The notes under the pieces were generated by a model. The model did not search any database, was not told the origin of the DNA, and worked only from the letters and a program-made list of their open reading frames with translations. A stretch of DNA of 9,864 nt from Bacteriovoracaceae bacterium (GTDB lineage Bacteria; Bdellovibrionota; Bacteriovoracia; Bacteriovoracales; Bacteriovoracaceae). Shown here piece by piece: positions 1 through 6,696 of this stretch; the stretch's first letter is position 1, and each line of letters starts with the position of its first letter. The DNA lies in assembly GCA_947448095.1 (NCBI GenBank), contig CANFNN010000087.1, forward strand, positions 1 to 9,864. The letters are read 5' to 3'. Both the position numbers and the translations under genes were made by a program.

Positions 1-28
1 GAATGGACTGAATGACTCGGCTCAATTC

Positions 29-56
29 AAAAAGTTTCCGAAGAAAATTCAGGAAA
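29..56 (-). terminator. Probable Rho-independent terminator of the small-exported-protein operon
   Basis: Read on the minus strand, downstream of the TAA of the small lipoprotein, TTTCC and GGAAA pair around an inner GAA/TTC pair. One T is bulged and the loop is TTTTC, giving an 8-bp stem. It is followed by C and then five T. This is seen in the sequence. The T-run is short and the stem is only moderately stable, so the call is probable, not certain. Its place about 20 bases after the last gene of a two-gene unit supports it. Confidence 0.5.
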
Positions 57-74
57 TGCCAAAAACCATTCATT

Positions 75-245
75 TTACAAGTCTAAATCCTGGTCTTCAA
101 CAGGCACACTCTTCTTGAAATTATCTTTCTCCCTGATGTCATCTTCTCGGAATTCTTCTTCACGTTGAAGGTTGACTTCTTTTTTTTCTGTTTTGATTTT
201 TGTACAGGCACTAATGATAACAAGCATAAGTAAAATGTAATACAA
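75..245 (-). CDS. Small lipoprotein (56 aa) with TTG start
   Basis: This is a 56-residue reading frame starting with TTG at 243-245 and preceded by AGGAG six bases upstream. That ribosome binding site decides the start: the first in-frame ATG is codon 7 and would cut the signal peptide in half. From TTG the N-terminus reads MYYILLMLVIISAC, a very short hydrophobic segment ending in a good lipobox (I-S-A-C, Cys14). The product should therefore be lipid-anchored in the envelope. The mature part, about 43 residues, is highly charged: Lys/Glu/Asp-rich around residues 16-44, with an acidic end. It has no recognisable domain and I do not know its function. The frame begins 15 bases after the stop of the acidic secreted peptide, so the two are almost certainly co-transcribed. 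It may act as a small envelope anchor or as a partner of that peptide, which is inference only. Confidence 0.62.
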   Translation of the reverse strand: MYYILLMLVIISACTKIKTEKKEVNLQREEEFREDDIREKDNFKKSVPVEDQDLDL

Positions 246-260
246 AGGAATCTCCTGTGT

Positions 261-476
261 TCATTCTTCTTCGTTCAAATATGATTCTTCAATTGTTTCA
301 TTGGCAAGCGTATCATCATAAACATCTGGCATGGCCGGATGCTCTAGTTGACCATCATAGCTTGAATCATAGTTGAATGAATCCTCCTCATTTTCGAAAT
401 TTGTTTCATCCTGATACGGCTGAGGAAATGCACTGAATGACAAGATAAGCAGAACGAGGCATGTTGTTTTTTTCAT
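261..476 (-). CDS. Small, highly acidic secreted protein (71 aa)
   Basis: The frame opens at an ATG preceded by AGGAGG four bases upstream, a near-ideal ribosome binding site. Residues 1 to about 17 (MKKTTCLVLLILSFSAF) form a classic signal peptide: two lysines, a hydrophobic core, then small residues. Signal peptidase I cleavage around SA/FPQ is likely. Cys6 lies inside the hydrophobic core and is not in a lipobox. The mature chain of roughly 55 residues is dominated by Asp and Glu, with many Tyr, Asn and Ser, and ends in a Glu run. It has almost no basic residues and is probably disordered. Acidic exported peptides can bind calcium or basic partners, but nothing here proves that. It is the first gene of a two-gene unit with the TTG-start lipoprotein. 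I recognise no family. Confidence 0.7.
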   Translation of the reverse strand: MKKTTCLVLLILSFSAFPQPYQDETNFENEEDSFNYDSSYDGQLEHPAMPDVYDDTLANETIEESYLNEEE

Positions 477-502
477 GAAACCTCCTGAGTGGCGCTTGTC
501 CT

Positions 503-532
503 ATTTTAAGAAATCGCAAGATGTCATAGTAA
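503..532 (-). promoter_or_regulatory. Possible sigma70-like promoter of the small-exported-protein operon
   Basis: On the minus strand TTACTA (527-532) and TAAAAT (503-508) are separated by 18 bases. The -10 box matches 5 of 6 consensus bases and the -35 box only 3 of 6. Transcription would begin near 496, leaving a 5' leader of about 20 bases that holds the AGGAGG. Spacing and position fit well, but the -35 is weak. No convincing divergent promoter for the gene at 621 was seen in the rest of this 144-base gap. Confidence 0.33.
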
Positions 533-620
533 GTGTCACCGCACGATTTTATGTTGGCCTAACTCTTGCTCTCTTCTTTCAATTGGTCTGATCGGTAATC
601 ATTTTAACAAGTAACATTAT

Positions 621-1316
621 ATGAATTTTACACCGGTCAAAAGGTTATGTTCTCTTTGCCTTTTGACACTACTTAGTTGTGGTAAGGGTTACAAAGAAAA
701 AGAATATCTTCAATACGAAGTAGCCTCTGGCCGCTTTAAGGCGACTTTAAAACCTCTCAACTCCCATGTTGGTGCTTTTCACGGTTGGGTAAGTTTATCT
801 ATTGAAGACTATCAATTTTGGGCGAGAGTCAAAGTCATGGGACCCAATACGAAAGATATGCATGCGCAGTACATTCACACGCGGGGGATGTGTCCAATGA
901 TGAGTGATGACACAAATCATGATGGATATCTTGATTTTATGGAAGCCTCAATGGTGGCCGGTCCAATTCTCCTTCCCCTCGATTCAAATTTAAATTCTCA
1001 GATGTTTGGACTAAATGAATTTCCTGTGATGCGAAGTAAAAAAGATTTTTATTATTATTCTGAGGCTTGTAATGCTGAGAGAATGATGTTCGATCTTCGG
1101 CGACATGATTCTTATCAAACAGACATGATTTCCAAACTCGCTTCAAGCGAGAAGCTGAATTTACATAAACGAATCGTTATGATTTACGGTGTCGCCCAAG
1201 AAAGAGCCCTTCCAACTACGGTTAGGTCCTTTGATGGGTATCCTAGTCAGGCCTCGCTTCCGATTGCCTGTGGTGAAATTATGGTCGGTGAGTCAGATGG
1301 CTTTAGTCTTAAATGA
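621..1316 (+). CDS. Lipoprotein with EF-hand loop in a CHRD-like domain, copy 1
   Basis: This is a 231-residue exported lipoprotein: basic N-terminus (K7, R8), hydrophobic stretch, and lipobox L-L-S-C with Cys20. Residues 97-108 form a textbook EF-hand calcium loop, DTNHDGYLDFME (ligand positions D, N, D, D, E, with Gly at position 6). It is preceded by an H-x-Q-x-I-H motif (81-86) and Cys91. A C-terminal SLPIACGEI block (212-220) carries Cys217. The order of strand-rich start, HxQxIH, Cys-Pro, EF loop, PLD, and LPIACG ending matches, from memory, CHRD-like proteins in which an EF-hand is inserted. No search was made. Cys91 and Cys217 are conserved in the downstream paralogue and could form a disulfide. 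An in-frame TAA at 612-614 excludes an upstream start. No clear Shine-Dalgarno precedes the ATG, so the gene may be weakly translated. Its role is unknown; calcium binding at the cell surface or periplasm is the reasonable inference. Confidence 0.83.
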   Translation: MNFTPVKRLCSLCLLTLLSCGKGYKEKEYLQYEVASGRFKATLKPLNSHVGAFHGWVSLSIEDYQFWARVKVMGPNTKDMHAQYIHTRGMCPMMSDDTNHDGYLDFMEASMVAGPILLPLDSNLNSQMFGLNEFPVMRSKKDFYYYSEACNAERMMFDLRRHDSYQTDMISKLASSEKLNLHKRIVMIYGVAQERALPTTVRSFDGYPSQASLPIACGEIMVGESDGFSLK

Positions 1317-1463
1317 CCCAGTTCTTTTTCTTTGTCCGGGCAAATTACCTCATTTATTTAATAGGCCTTTCTGTTTTCACGGACTTCTTCCATGGCGGCA
1401 TTCTTGCTTAATCCAATCGCGTCTTTTGTTGCAATGCGATCGCTTTCTTTAAGGAGAATGAAC

Positions 1464-2210
1464 ATGTCTAAAAAATCCACCTACACCCAATTTGTTTCTC
1501 TTGTTTTAGGTGCCTCACTCATGACCGCCATGATTTCCTGTACGGATGAGAGTTTAAATCCCACGCATAAAAAAAATACTAATCTGCTCGAAGATTCACC
1601 AATTGAAGGCCGCTATGAAGTGAAGTTTTCTCCTCTCAACTCATCAGTTAGTGGACTTACCGCCGGTAAGGCAAAAATAAGAATTATTGCTGATAAGATT
1701 TCCGTCGGTATCGAAATTACGGATTCACCTTCAAAAGCCATTCATTCACAGTTTCTCTATACGGCCTCAGAATGCCCAACTGAAGTTCATGATGTTAACA
1801 ACGATGGCTTCATTGACCAAGTTGAGGCTTCAAAAGTTCTAGGCTCTATTCTTATTCCACTTGATGGTGATTTGAATTCCCAGGATCAAGGGGAGACTCA
1901 CTTTCCTTGGTCTGATGGTCTTGGCAACTATTCCTATTATCAAGAAGGGGAATTTTCAAGCATGCTGGCAGATTTGACTGCTCCTGATCTTAATCTACAG
2001 GATGAGATCATTAAATTAGTTCCTGGGCATGATTTGAAATTGCAGGGGAAAGTGATTGTGATTGAAGGCATTTCGGAAGATGCTTATTTACCTGGATCGA
2101 TTCAGTCTCTTGGGTCAAATTCTGACCGAAAATCTTTACCAATTGCCTGCGGAGTTATTAATCGCGCTCTCTTGGAAGACTCAGAAACCTCAGAGGGTGA
2201 TGATGTATAA
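1464..2210 (+). CDS. Lipoprotein with EF-hand loop in a CHRD-like domain, copy 2
   Basis: This 248-residue paralogue of the preceding gene has its own AAGGAG seven bases before the chosen ATG. Longer in-frame starts at 1392 or 1458 are rejected because they bury or crowd that ribosome binding site. MSKKSTYTQF starts a signal peptide ending at M-I-S-C (Cys26). A perfect EF-hand loop lies at 110-121 (DVNNDGFIDQVE), just after Cys104-Pro. It is followed by an IPLDGDLNSQ block (131-140), and SLPIACGVI closes the domain (224-232) with Cys229. A shared framework with copy 1 (GRY/GRF start, H-x-Q, CP, EAS, PLD-LNSQ, KVIVI/KRIVM-x-G, LPIACG) shows an old tandem duplication, well diverged. Copy 2 lacks the second His of HxQxIH (it has HSQFLY) and gains an acidic tail, ETSEGDD. 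Calcium binding is inferred from the loop. Partner and function are unknown. Confidence 0.85.
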   Translation: MSKKSTYTQFVSLVLGASLMTAMISCTDESLNPTHKKNTNLLEDSPIEGRYEVKFSPLNSSVSGLTAGKAKIRIIADKISVGIEITDSPSKAIHSQFLYTASECPTEVHDVNNDGFIDQVEASKVLGSILIPLDGDLNSQDQGETHFPWSDGLGNYSYYQEGEFSSMLADLTAPDLNLQDEIIKLVPGHDLKLQGKVIVIEGISEDAYLPGSIQSLGSNSDRKSLPIACGVINRALLEDSETSEGDDV

Positions 2211-2239
2211 GTTTTATCTATCGATTTGATCAAAAATCA

Positions 2240-2269
2240 TTCATTTCATTTTTACTCAATTTATAGAAT
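2240..2269 (+). promoter_or_regulatory. Weak candidate promoter for the pirin gene
   Basis: In the 81-base gap, TAGAAT (2264-2269) matches 5 of 6 bases of a -10 box. A poor -35 (TTCATT, 2240-2245, 3 of 6) lies 18 bases upstream. Transcription would start near 2276, just before AAGGAG at 2281-2286. No terminator was found for the lipoprotein gene upstream, so read-through is equally possible. Confidence 0.25.
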
Positions 2270-2291
2270 ACTGATTCTTTAAGGAGTTAAA

Positions 2292-3002
2292 ATGATTGTT
2301 CATCTCGCTAATACTCGTGGCATGGCCAACCATGGCTGGCTACAAAGTGCACATACTTTCAGCTTTGCTGACTACTATAATCCTGAGCGCATGCATTTTG
2401 GGGCCCTAAGGGTTATTAACGATGACACAATTGAAAAAGGTAAAGGATTTGGACGCCATCCGCATCGTGATATGGAAATTATTACGATTCCAATGGAAGG
2501 CTCTCTTAAGCATGAAGATTCAGAGGGCAATATTGGGGTGATAGCTAGAGGCGAGGTGCAGGTGATGTCCGCGGGGACAGGCATTTTCCATTCTGAGTTC
2601 AGTGACCCTCAATTAACGACCAAGCTTTTACAAATCTGGGTCTTTCCCAAATTGCTAAATGTTAAGCCCCGCTATGATCAAAAAGAATACCTTTTGCAGG
2701 AGCGTAAGGATCGTTTTCAATTGATCGTCTCCCCCGATGGGCGAGAACAATCTCTTGCGATTAATCAGGACGCCTTTTTTTCAATCGCGCAAGTGAGTAA
2801 AGATTCTGTTCTGAATTACTCGCCTTATCTGGCGAGCAATGGGGCCTATCTTTTTATCATGAGTGGTTCATTTGAAATTAACGGGCAAGTCTTTCATGCC
2901 AAAGACGGCGTTGGGCTTGAATCCTTCAAGACTATTTCCCTCAAAGCATTGAACGAAAGCTGTGAGATCCTTGTGATGGAATTACCAATGCTCGAGCCTT
3001 AA
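2292..3002 (+). CDS. Pirin family protein (YhhW-like bicupin)
   Basis: This 236-residue cytoplasmic bicupin is close in length to E. coli YhhW. The N-terminal cupin holds all four expected metal ligands: His56 and His58 in GRHPHRDME, then His100 and Glu102 in GTGIFHSEFSD. The pirin signatures HTFSFADYYNP (21-31), FGALRVINDD (36-45) and LLQIWVFP are all present. The C-terminal cupin (about 150-232) lacks metal ligands, as is usual. Pirins of this type bind iron or another divalent metal. Some show quercetin 2,3-dioxygenase activity in vitro, while others act as redox-responsive regulators. The true substrate here cannot be read from sequence. Translation is supported by AAGGAG five bases upstream of the ATG. 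Its end converges on the peptidase gene with only five bases between the stop codons. Confidence 0.93.
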   Translation: MIVHLANTRGMANHGWLQSAHTFSFADYYNPERMHFGALRVINDDTIEKGKGFGRHPHRDMEIITIPMEGSLKHEDSEGNIGVIARGEVQVMSAGTGIFHSEFSDPQLTTKLLQIWVFPKLLNVKPRYDQKEYLLQERKDRFQLIVSPDGREQSLAINQDAFFSIAQVSKDSVLNYSPYLASNGAYLFIMSGSFEINGQVFHAKDGVGLESFKTISLKALNESCEILVMELPMLEP

Positions 3003-3025
3003 GGTGATTATTTCGCTCGCAGCAT
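2988..3025. other. Hairpin at the pirin / peptidase convergent junction
   Basis: ATGCTCGAGC (2988-2997) pairs with GCTCG-C-AGCAT (3015-3025), giving a 10-bp stem with one bulged C and a 17-base loop. The stop codons of both convergent genes (TAA at 3000-3002 and its minus-strand counterpart at 3008-3010) lie in the loop. No T-tract follows on either strand, so this is not a standard terminator. It could still stabilise or define both mRNA 3' ends. Confidence 0.45.
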
Positions 3026-4492
3026 GGAGTGAATCTTCGCCAACTTTCTGGTTTTTTTATTCGCATAAAGCTTCAGATCGTCTTGGCGGTATTTTTCTAG
3101 CGCTTGTTGCATCTCTTGTGCATTCATAGGTATACCGTGCTTCTTCTCAAACGCTAGGTCTAAGCTCTTCATGTCTTCGACAAGCACGCCACCAATTTGA
3201 TTAATGAGTGTTACTGTACTTAACATGTTTTTAGGGATTTCTTTGGAGAAATCATCTAGTTTAAGCGTCTTCTTGACTAGCGGCCAAAGGAAAGTGCGAC
3301 GGACTTTCCAAATAATTCCACCGGCCATTTTGGATTTCATGTTATCGACTAATTTATAATCGTAGTCATTCATCCAGCGAAATATTTCTGACATGATGGC
3401 ATCTTTTTGACGAGAATCTCGAGTTAAGCGAAGATCTTGAAATTCACCCATAAGTTCAAAGCGTGGATCAATTTCCATATCCCCAGGCTCATATGTTGGG
3501 CCCGGAGCAATTTTGAGTCTTGAGACTAAACTTTCTGCGCCACTAATTTCATTTGGGTAATAGGGGATTTTAAATTGTCCCTCACTCGCCATCTCATAAG
3601 CAACTTGGGACACTTCTGCACACGACATCGTCGTTGGGTCTTTGAAATTTAATTCATAATCATATTTGATGGGATTTTTCTGATCTAAACGATCTTTTAC
3701 GAGTTTTGAAATCTTTGAAGAGGCTTTGCGGGCCAAGCTCTTATCTTTATTTCTTAACCACAGAATTCTTGCGTTCTCATTTTTGAGCGCAAAATCAAAA
3801 TCATAAAAATCCACACCAACCCCGACGTAGGATTCAATAGTTTTTAGCTCTTGAGTTTTACTATCTCTATCGACAAAAACGATATGACTAAACTGTGTTG
3901 CCCTCGAACCTAATCGGGCAATCATGCCTGACAAAAAACTCACTCCTCGGGTAACAAGAACATCTCCGGCCTCAAACTTTAAATCTTTTCCCGCTTCAGT
4001 TGTTCGGTTAACGTAAAAAGTGGGAGAAGAATCCTTCATCGGAATCGGTTGCTTTTGAAAATCAATTTTGTCTGGACTCTGGTGTTCTACGTTATTTGCG
4101 ATCTCTAAAAGATAGTCTTCAATAAAGCGAAATTGGCGAAAATTAGATTGGATTTGATAAACACAGCTTTGATCAAAGTCCATTAAACGAGAATGAAGAA
4201 CTGATCGAATGCGCCACGAATTATCTGCAATTCTTTGCGCCTGATTTTTTAGCTCGCCTAATGGCAGAGTTTTAAGATCGAGGTTATCAAGGTTTTTTTC
4301 AACGTCTTTGAGATATGTCTTACACATTTGACTATTAAATGAGGGAGATTCCACAGTTTCAAGGATCTCTTCACTGGCCTTGAGTAGGTCTCCCAACTCT
4401 GGTTGAGTCACCACGCTGGCAACATGACGCTGGGTTTGCGTGCAAGATAAAGAAGTAAGGAGCAGCAGAGGGGTCAAATTGAGTTTTAGCAT
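3008..4492 (-). CDS. Lipoprotein with permuted papain-like (YiiX/C92-type) peptidase core
   Basis: This is a 494-residue exported protein with a hydrophobic N-terminus ending at S-L-S-C (Cys17). That is a plausible but imperfect lipobox because the -3 residue is Ser. A helical, charged segment (about 33-135) precedes the catalytic core at about 172-318. EAGDVLVTRG opens the core, His203 sits in FSHIVFVD, Glu220 in IESYVG, and Cys291 in MSCAEVSQVAYE, followed by IPYYPNEIS. His before Cys is the circularly permuted NlpC/P60-papain order seen in YiiX/YebB (formerly DUF830, Peptidase C92). Characterised relatives suggest hydrolysis of amide or ester bonds in peptidoglycan-like or lipid-linked substrates. 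The substrate here is unknown. A further 175 C-terminal residues, rich in Lys and helix, match nothing I know. The start has only a short AGGA four bases upstream. The protein is much longer than a typical YiiX, with extensions at both ends. Confidence 0.78.
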   Translation of the reverse strand: MLKLNLTPLLLLTSLSCTQTQRHVASVVTQPELGDLLKASEEILETVESPSFNSQMCKTYLKDVEKNLDNLDLKTLPLGELKNQAQRIADNSWRIRSVLHSRLMDFDQSCVYQIQSNFRQFRFIEDYLLEIANNVEHQSPDKIDFQKQPIPMKDSSPTFYVNRTTEAGKDLKFEAGDVLVTRGVSFLSGMIARLGSRATQFSHIVFVDRDSKTQELKTIESYVGVGVDFYDFDFALKNENARILWLRNKDKSLARKASSKISKLVKDRLDQKNPIKYDYELNFKDPTTMSCAEVSQVAYEMASEGQFKIPYYPNEISGAESLVSRLKIAPGPTYEPGDMEIDPRFELMGEFQDLRLTRDSRQKDAIMSEIFRWMNDYDYKLVDNMKSKMAGGIIWKVRRTFLWPLVKKTLKLDDFSKEIPKNMLSTVTLINQIGGVLVEDMKSLDLAFEKKHGIPMNAQEMQQALEKYRQDDLKLYANKKTRKLAKIHSMLRAK

Positions 4493-4584
4493 AGTGTCCT
4501 GATCGGACTGATCTGGTATTTACTTTAACGCTTAATGGGTACCATTGACTCGGCTTCAGGCAGTACTCTTTTCTAAGGAGGAGT
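4493..4584. promoter_or_regulatory. Divergent intergenic region between peptidase and cardiolipin synthase genes
   Basis: This 92-base gap must hold the promoters of both divergent genes. It contains an inverted repeat AATGG-GTA-CCATT in its middle, a near-consensus -35 (TTGACT, 4545-4550) without a convincing -10 at 16-18 bases, and a short direct repeat CTGATC-GGA-CTGATC beside the peptidase start. The inverted repeat could be an operator, but it is short. AAGGAGG (4575-4581) serves cardiolipin synthase. Confidence 0.35.
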
Positions 4585-6006
4585 ATGTTTGGGAGTAGCC
4601 CGATTTTCTCAATAACTATCGTTGTTTTTTATCTTTTGGGCTTCGTCTGTGCGAGCCTAGCGATCCTGCGTGCTCGAACGCCCCAAGGTGCTGCTGCCTG
4701 GGCAGTGGGTTTAATCACCTTACCCTTTTTCACTGTGCCGCTATTTATGGTTTTTGGAAGAAGAAAATTTTATGGCTATGCCAATCGTCGAAAACTAATC
4801 GAGCGAAAAATTACCCGAAAATTACGTCACATGCAGGAAGCCTTAATCGAGGGGGAAGTCGCTCCGACTGAAATTCATCCGCTGATGAATTCGTTGGCAA
4901 TGCTCTGTCATCCCGGTTTTACTGGCCATAACAAGATTGAACTTTTAATTGACGCTAATCAGACTTACACCACCATGCTGGCCGATCTTGAAAAGGCCGA
5001 GAAATACATCATTTTTCAATTCTACGTCTTCAGGGGAGATATGATTGGCAAAAAGTTTGCTGAAGTTTTAATGAGAAAGGCGAGAGAAGGTATTAAAGTT
5101 AATTTTCTTTATGATGAAATTGGCAGCGAGATCCCTGAGGAATTTATTGAATCCCTTAAGCGCTCAGGCATTGATGTTTCCCATTTTAATTCTTTTAGTG
5201 GCAACGGCAGATTTCAAGTGAATTTTAGAAACCATCGAAAAATTCTGATCGTGGATGGAAAAGTCGCCTTCGTCGGCGGACTGAATATAGGCGATGATTA
5301 CTTGGGCCTATGGGAGAGTTTGGGTGCCTGGAGAGACACCCACGTAAGAATGGAGGGCCCCTCGGTTATTGCGACTCAGCTGATTCACGCCAAAGACTGG
5401 TACTGGTCCCAACAAGTGGATTTGAAAGCCGATTGGGTGATTCCACAAACGGATGGGGATGCGAACATTCTGATCCTGCCCTCTGGTCCTGCCGATGAGA
5501 GACAAATTTGTCTTTTGGCACATATTGCGATGGTTAATTCCGCTCAAAAACGCTTATGGATAGCTAATCCCTACCTTGTTCCACCCGAAGGATTAATGGA
5601 TGCGATTCTCCTCGCAGCACTCAGGGGAGTGGATGTACGCTTTATTCTTCCCTCCTACAGCGATGCGTGGATTGTGATGATTGCTTGTGAGGTTTATATC
5701 TCAAGGCTACTGAGACATGGGGTGAGAGTATTTCGCTACCAAAGTGGTTTTATGCATCAAAAAGTCATGCTGGTTGATAACCTTTTTGCGGTCGTAGGTT
5801 CTGCCAATCTTGATTTTCGGTCCATGTTTATTAATTTTGAGATTACGGTGATTGGGCAAGAGAAAAAATTTATTCAAGACGTTGAGCAGATGCTACTCAG
5901 AGATTTCAAGCAATGTCAGGAAATTTCTTTGGAAGATTACAAGAATTTGAGTCTTTGGAAGAAAATATCATCGCGTACCGCTAATCTTTTGGCCCCAGTG
6001 CTTTAA
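4585..6006 (+). CDS. cls: Cardiolipin synthase, ClsA type
   Basis: This enzyme joins two phosphatidylglycerol molecules into cardiolipin and glycerol at the inner membrane. The 473-residue length is close to E. coli ClsA. Two hydrophobic segments (about 8-28 and 38-58) anchor the N-terminus, with R-A-R-TPQGAAAW between them, as in the PLD-nuclease N-terminal region. Two complete phospholipase D HKD motifs follow: His217-x-Lys219-x4-Asp224, continuing to GGLNIGDDY, and His391-x-Lys393-x4-Asp398, continuing to GSANLDFRS. All catalytic residues are intact. The start is fixed by AAGGAGG, although its spacing of three bases is tight. It is the first gene of a plus-strand run. The downstream cyclophilin follows after 49 bases and seems to have its own promoter. 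No terminator was found after the stop. Confidence 0.95.
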   Translation: MFGSSPIFSITIVVFYLLGFVCASLAILRARTPQGAAAWAVGLITLPFFTVPLFMVFGRRKFYGYANRRKLIERKITRKLRHMQEALIEGEVAPTEIHPLMNSLAMLCHPGFTGHNKIELLIDANQTYTTMLADLEKAEKYIIFQFYVFRGDMIGKKFAEVLMRKAREGIKVNFLYDEIGSEIPEEFIESLKRSGIDVSHFNSFSGNGRFQVNFRNHRKILIVDGKVAFVGGLNIGDDYLGLWESLGAWRDTHVRMEGPSVIATQLIHAKDWYWSQQVDLKADWVIPQTDGDANILILPSGPADERQICLLAHIAMVNSAQKRLWIANPYLVPPEGLMDAILLAALRGVDVRFILPSYSDAWIVMIACEVYISRLLRHGVRVFRYQSGFMHQKVMLVDNLFAVVGSANLDFRSMFINFEITVIGQEKKFIQDVEQMLLRDFKQCQEISLEDYKNLSLWKKISSRTANLLAPVL

Positions 6007-6030
6007 TTTTCATCTTTTCTTCTTTATACT
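6002..6030 (+). promoter_or_regulatory. Candidate promoter for the cyclophilin gene
   Basis: TATACT (6025-6030) matches 5 of 6 bases of a -10 box. Seventeen bases upstream, TTTAAT (6002-6007) is a weak -35 overlapping the stop codon of cardiolipin synthase. Transcription would start near 6037, giving a leader of about 19 bases that contains AAGGAA. Position is good and the -35 is poor. Confidence 0.4.
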
Positions 6031-6055
6031 TTCTTTATTTATCAAAGGAATCACT

Positions 6056-6619
6056 ATGAAGAAGCTTTTCTTTCTATTTTGTTTAACTTTCCTCGGAACT
6101 AGTTTTGCTGCCAATCCAGTCGTTACGATGGAAACTTCTCACGGAGCAATTGAAATTGAACTCCTTCAGGACAAAGCTCCAAATACCGTGGCCAATTTTT
6201 TGAAATACGTCGATGCGAAGTTTTATGATGGAACCATTTATCACAGAGTGATTAATGGCTTCATGATTCAAGGTGGTGGCTTCAATCAAAAAATGGAAGA
6301 AAAGAAAACCAACGCTCCTATTAAGAATGAGGCCAATAATGGTCTAAGAAATGATGCAGGTACGGTTGCCATGGCACGTACCAATGACCCTCATTCGGCT
6401 ACCGCCCAGTTTTTTATCAATGTCGCAGACAACAGCTCACTTAATCACACTGGTGAAAATGCTAGCGGGTGGGGTTATGCTGTTTTTGGCAAAGTCACTC
6501 AAGGCATGCATGTGGTGAACAGAATTAAGATGGTGAAAACAGGTAACCTGAATGGTTATTCCGATGTTCCAATGGATGCTGTGATCATTAAGAGTGTGAG
6601 ACGTAAAATCACCAAATAG
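6056..6619 (+). CDS. ppiA: Periplasmic peptidyl-prolyl cis-trans isomerase, cyclophilin (PpiA-like)
   Basis: A cyclophilin that speeds cis-trans isomerisation of X-Pro bonds during folding of exported proteins. MKKLFFLFCLTFLGTSFA is a clear signal peptide with A-type cleavage before ANPVV, which puts the enzyme in the periplasm. The mature part follows E. coli PpiA block by block: YHRVINGFMIQGGGF (62-76) with catalytic Arg64 and the pocket residues Phe69, Met70 and Gln72, then APIKNEANNGLRN, GTVAMART, SATAQFFINVADN and YAVFGKV. The Trp of eukaryotic cyclophilins is missing, as is normal for bacterial forms. The 187 residues match the family length. AAGGAA five bases upstream supports the start. 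A terminator-like hairpin follows, overlapping the start of the next gene. Confidence 0.95.
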   Translation: MKKLFFLFCLTFLGTSFAANPVVTMETSHGAIEIELLQDKAPNTVANFLKYVDAKFYDGTIYHRVINGFMIQGGGFNQKMEEKKTNAPIKNEANNGLRNDAGTVAMARTNDPHSATAQFFINVADNSSLNHTGENASGWGYAVFGKVTQGMHVVNRIKMVKTGNLNGYSDVPMDAVIIKSVRRKITK

Positions 6620-6648
6620 CCTATAAAAAGTACATTTTCGTCCCTTTC

Positions 6649-6696
6649 AAAAGGCTTTAGTCTTATCGTTTTAGGATATGACTAAAGCTTTTTTTT
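6649..6696 (+). terminator. Terminator-like hairpin overlapping the start of the exported hydrolase gene
   Basis: GCTTTAGTC (6654-6662) and GACTAAAGC (6680-6688) are a perfect 9-bp inverted repeat. A G-T pair and four A-T pairs extend it to 14 bp, and the T-tract is eight T (6689-6696). The loop is 17 bases, long for a terminator. It lies 30 bases after the cyclophilin stop, so it would end that transcript. The 3' arm and T-tract are also codons 1-7 of the hydrolase, and the loop holds that gene's only Shine-Dalgarno-like bases (AGGA). It may therefore also attenuate transcription or mask translation of the hydrolase. Confidence 0.62.

Noticed and set aside
1436..1443. GCGATCGC palindrome before the second lipoprotein
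   Set aside because: A single copy of a common restriction-type palindrome, with nothing else to suggest an operator.
937..1452. Open frames of 69 aa (minus, 937-1146) and 87 aa (plus, 1189-1452)
   Set aside because: They mostly overlap the first EF-hand lipoprotein in other frames, have no family features and have no ribosome binding site that I could see.
1392..1463. Longer N-terminus for the second EF-hand lipoprotein
   Set aside because: The ribosome binding site AAGGAG at 1451-1456 lies inside this stretch, and the signal peptide begins properly at 1464.
5308..5547. Open frames inside cardiolipin synthase on both strands
   Set aside because: The cls gene has intact catalytic motifs throughout. 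These frames are shadows with no recognisable features.
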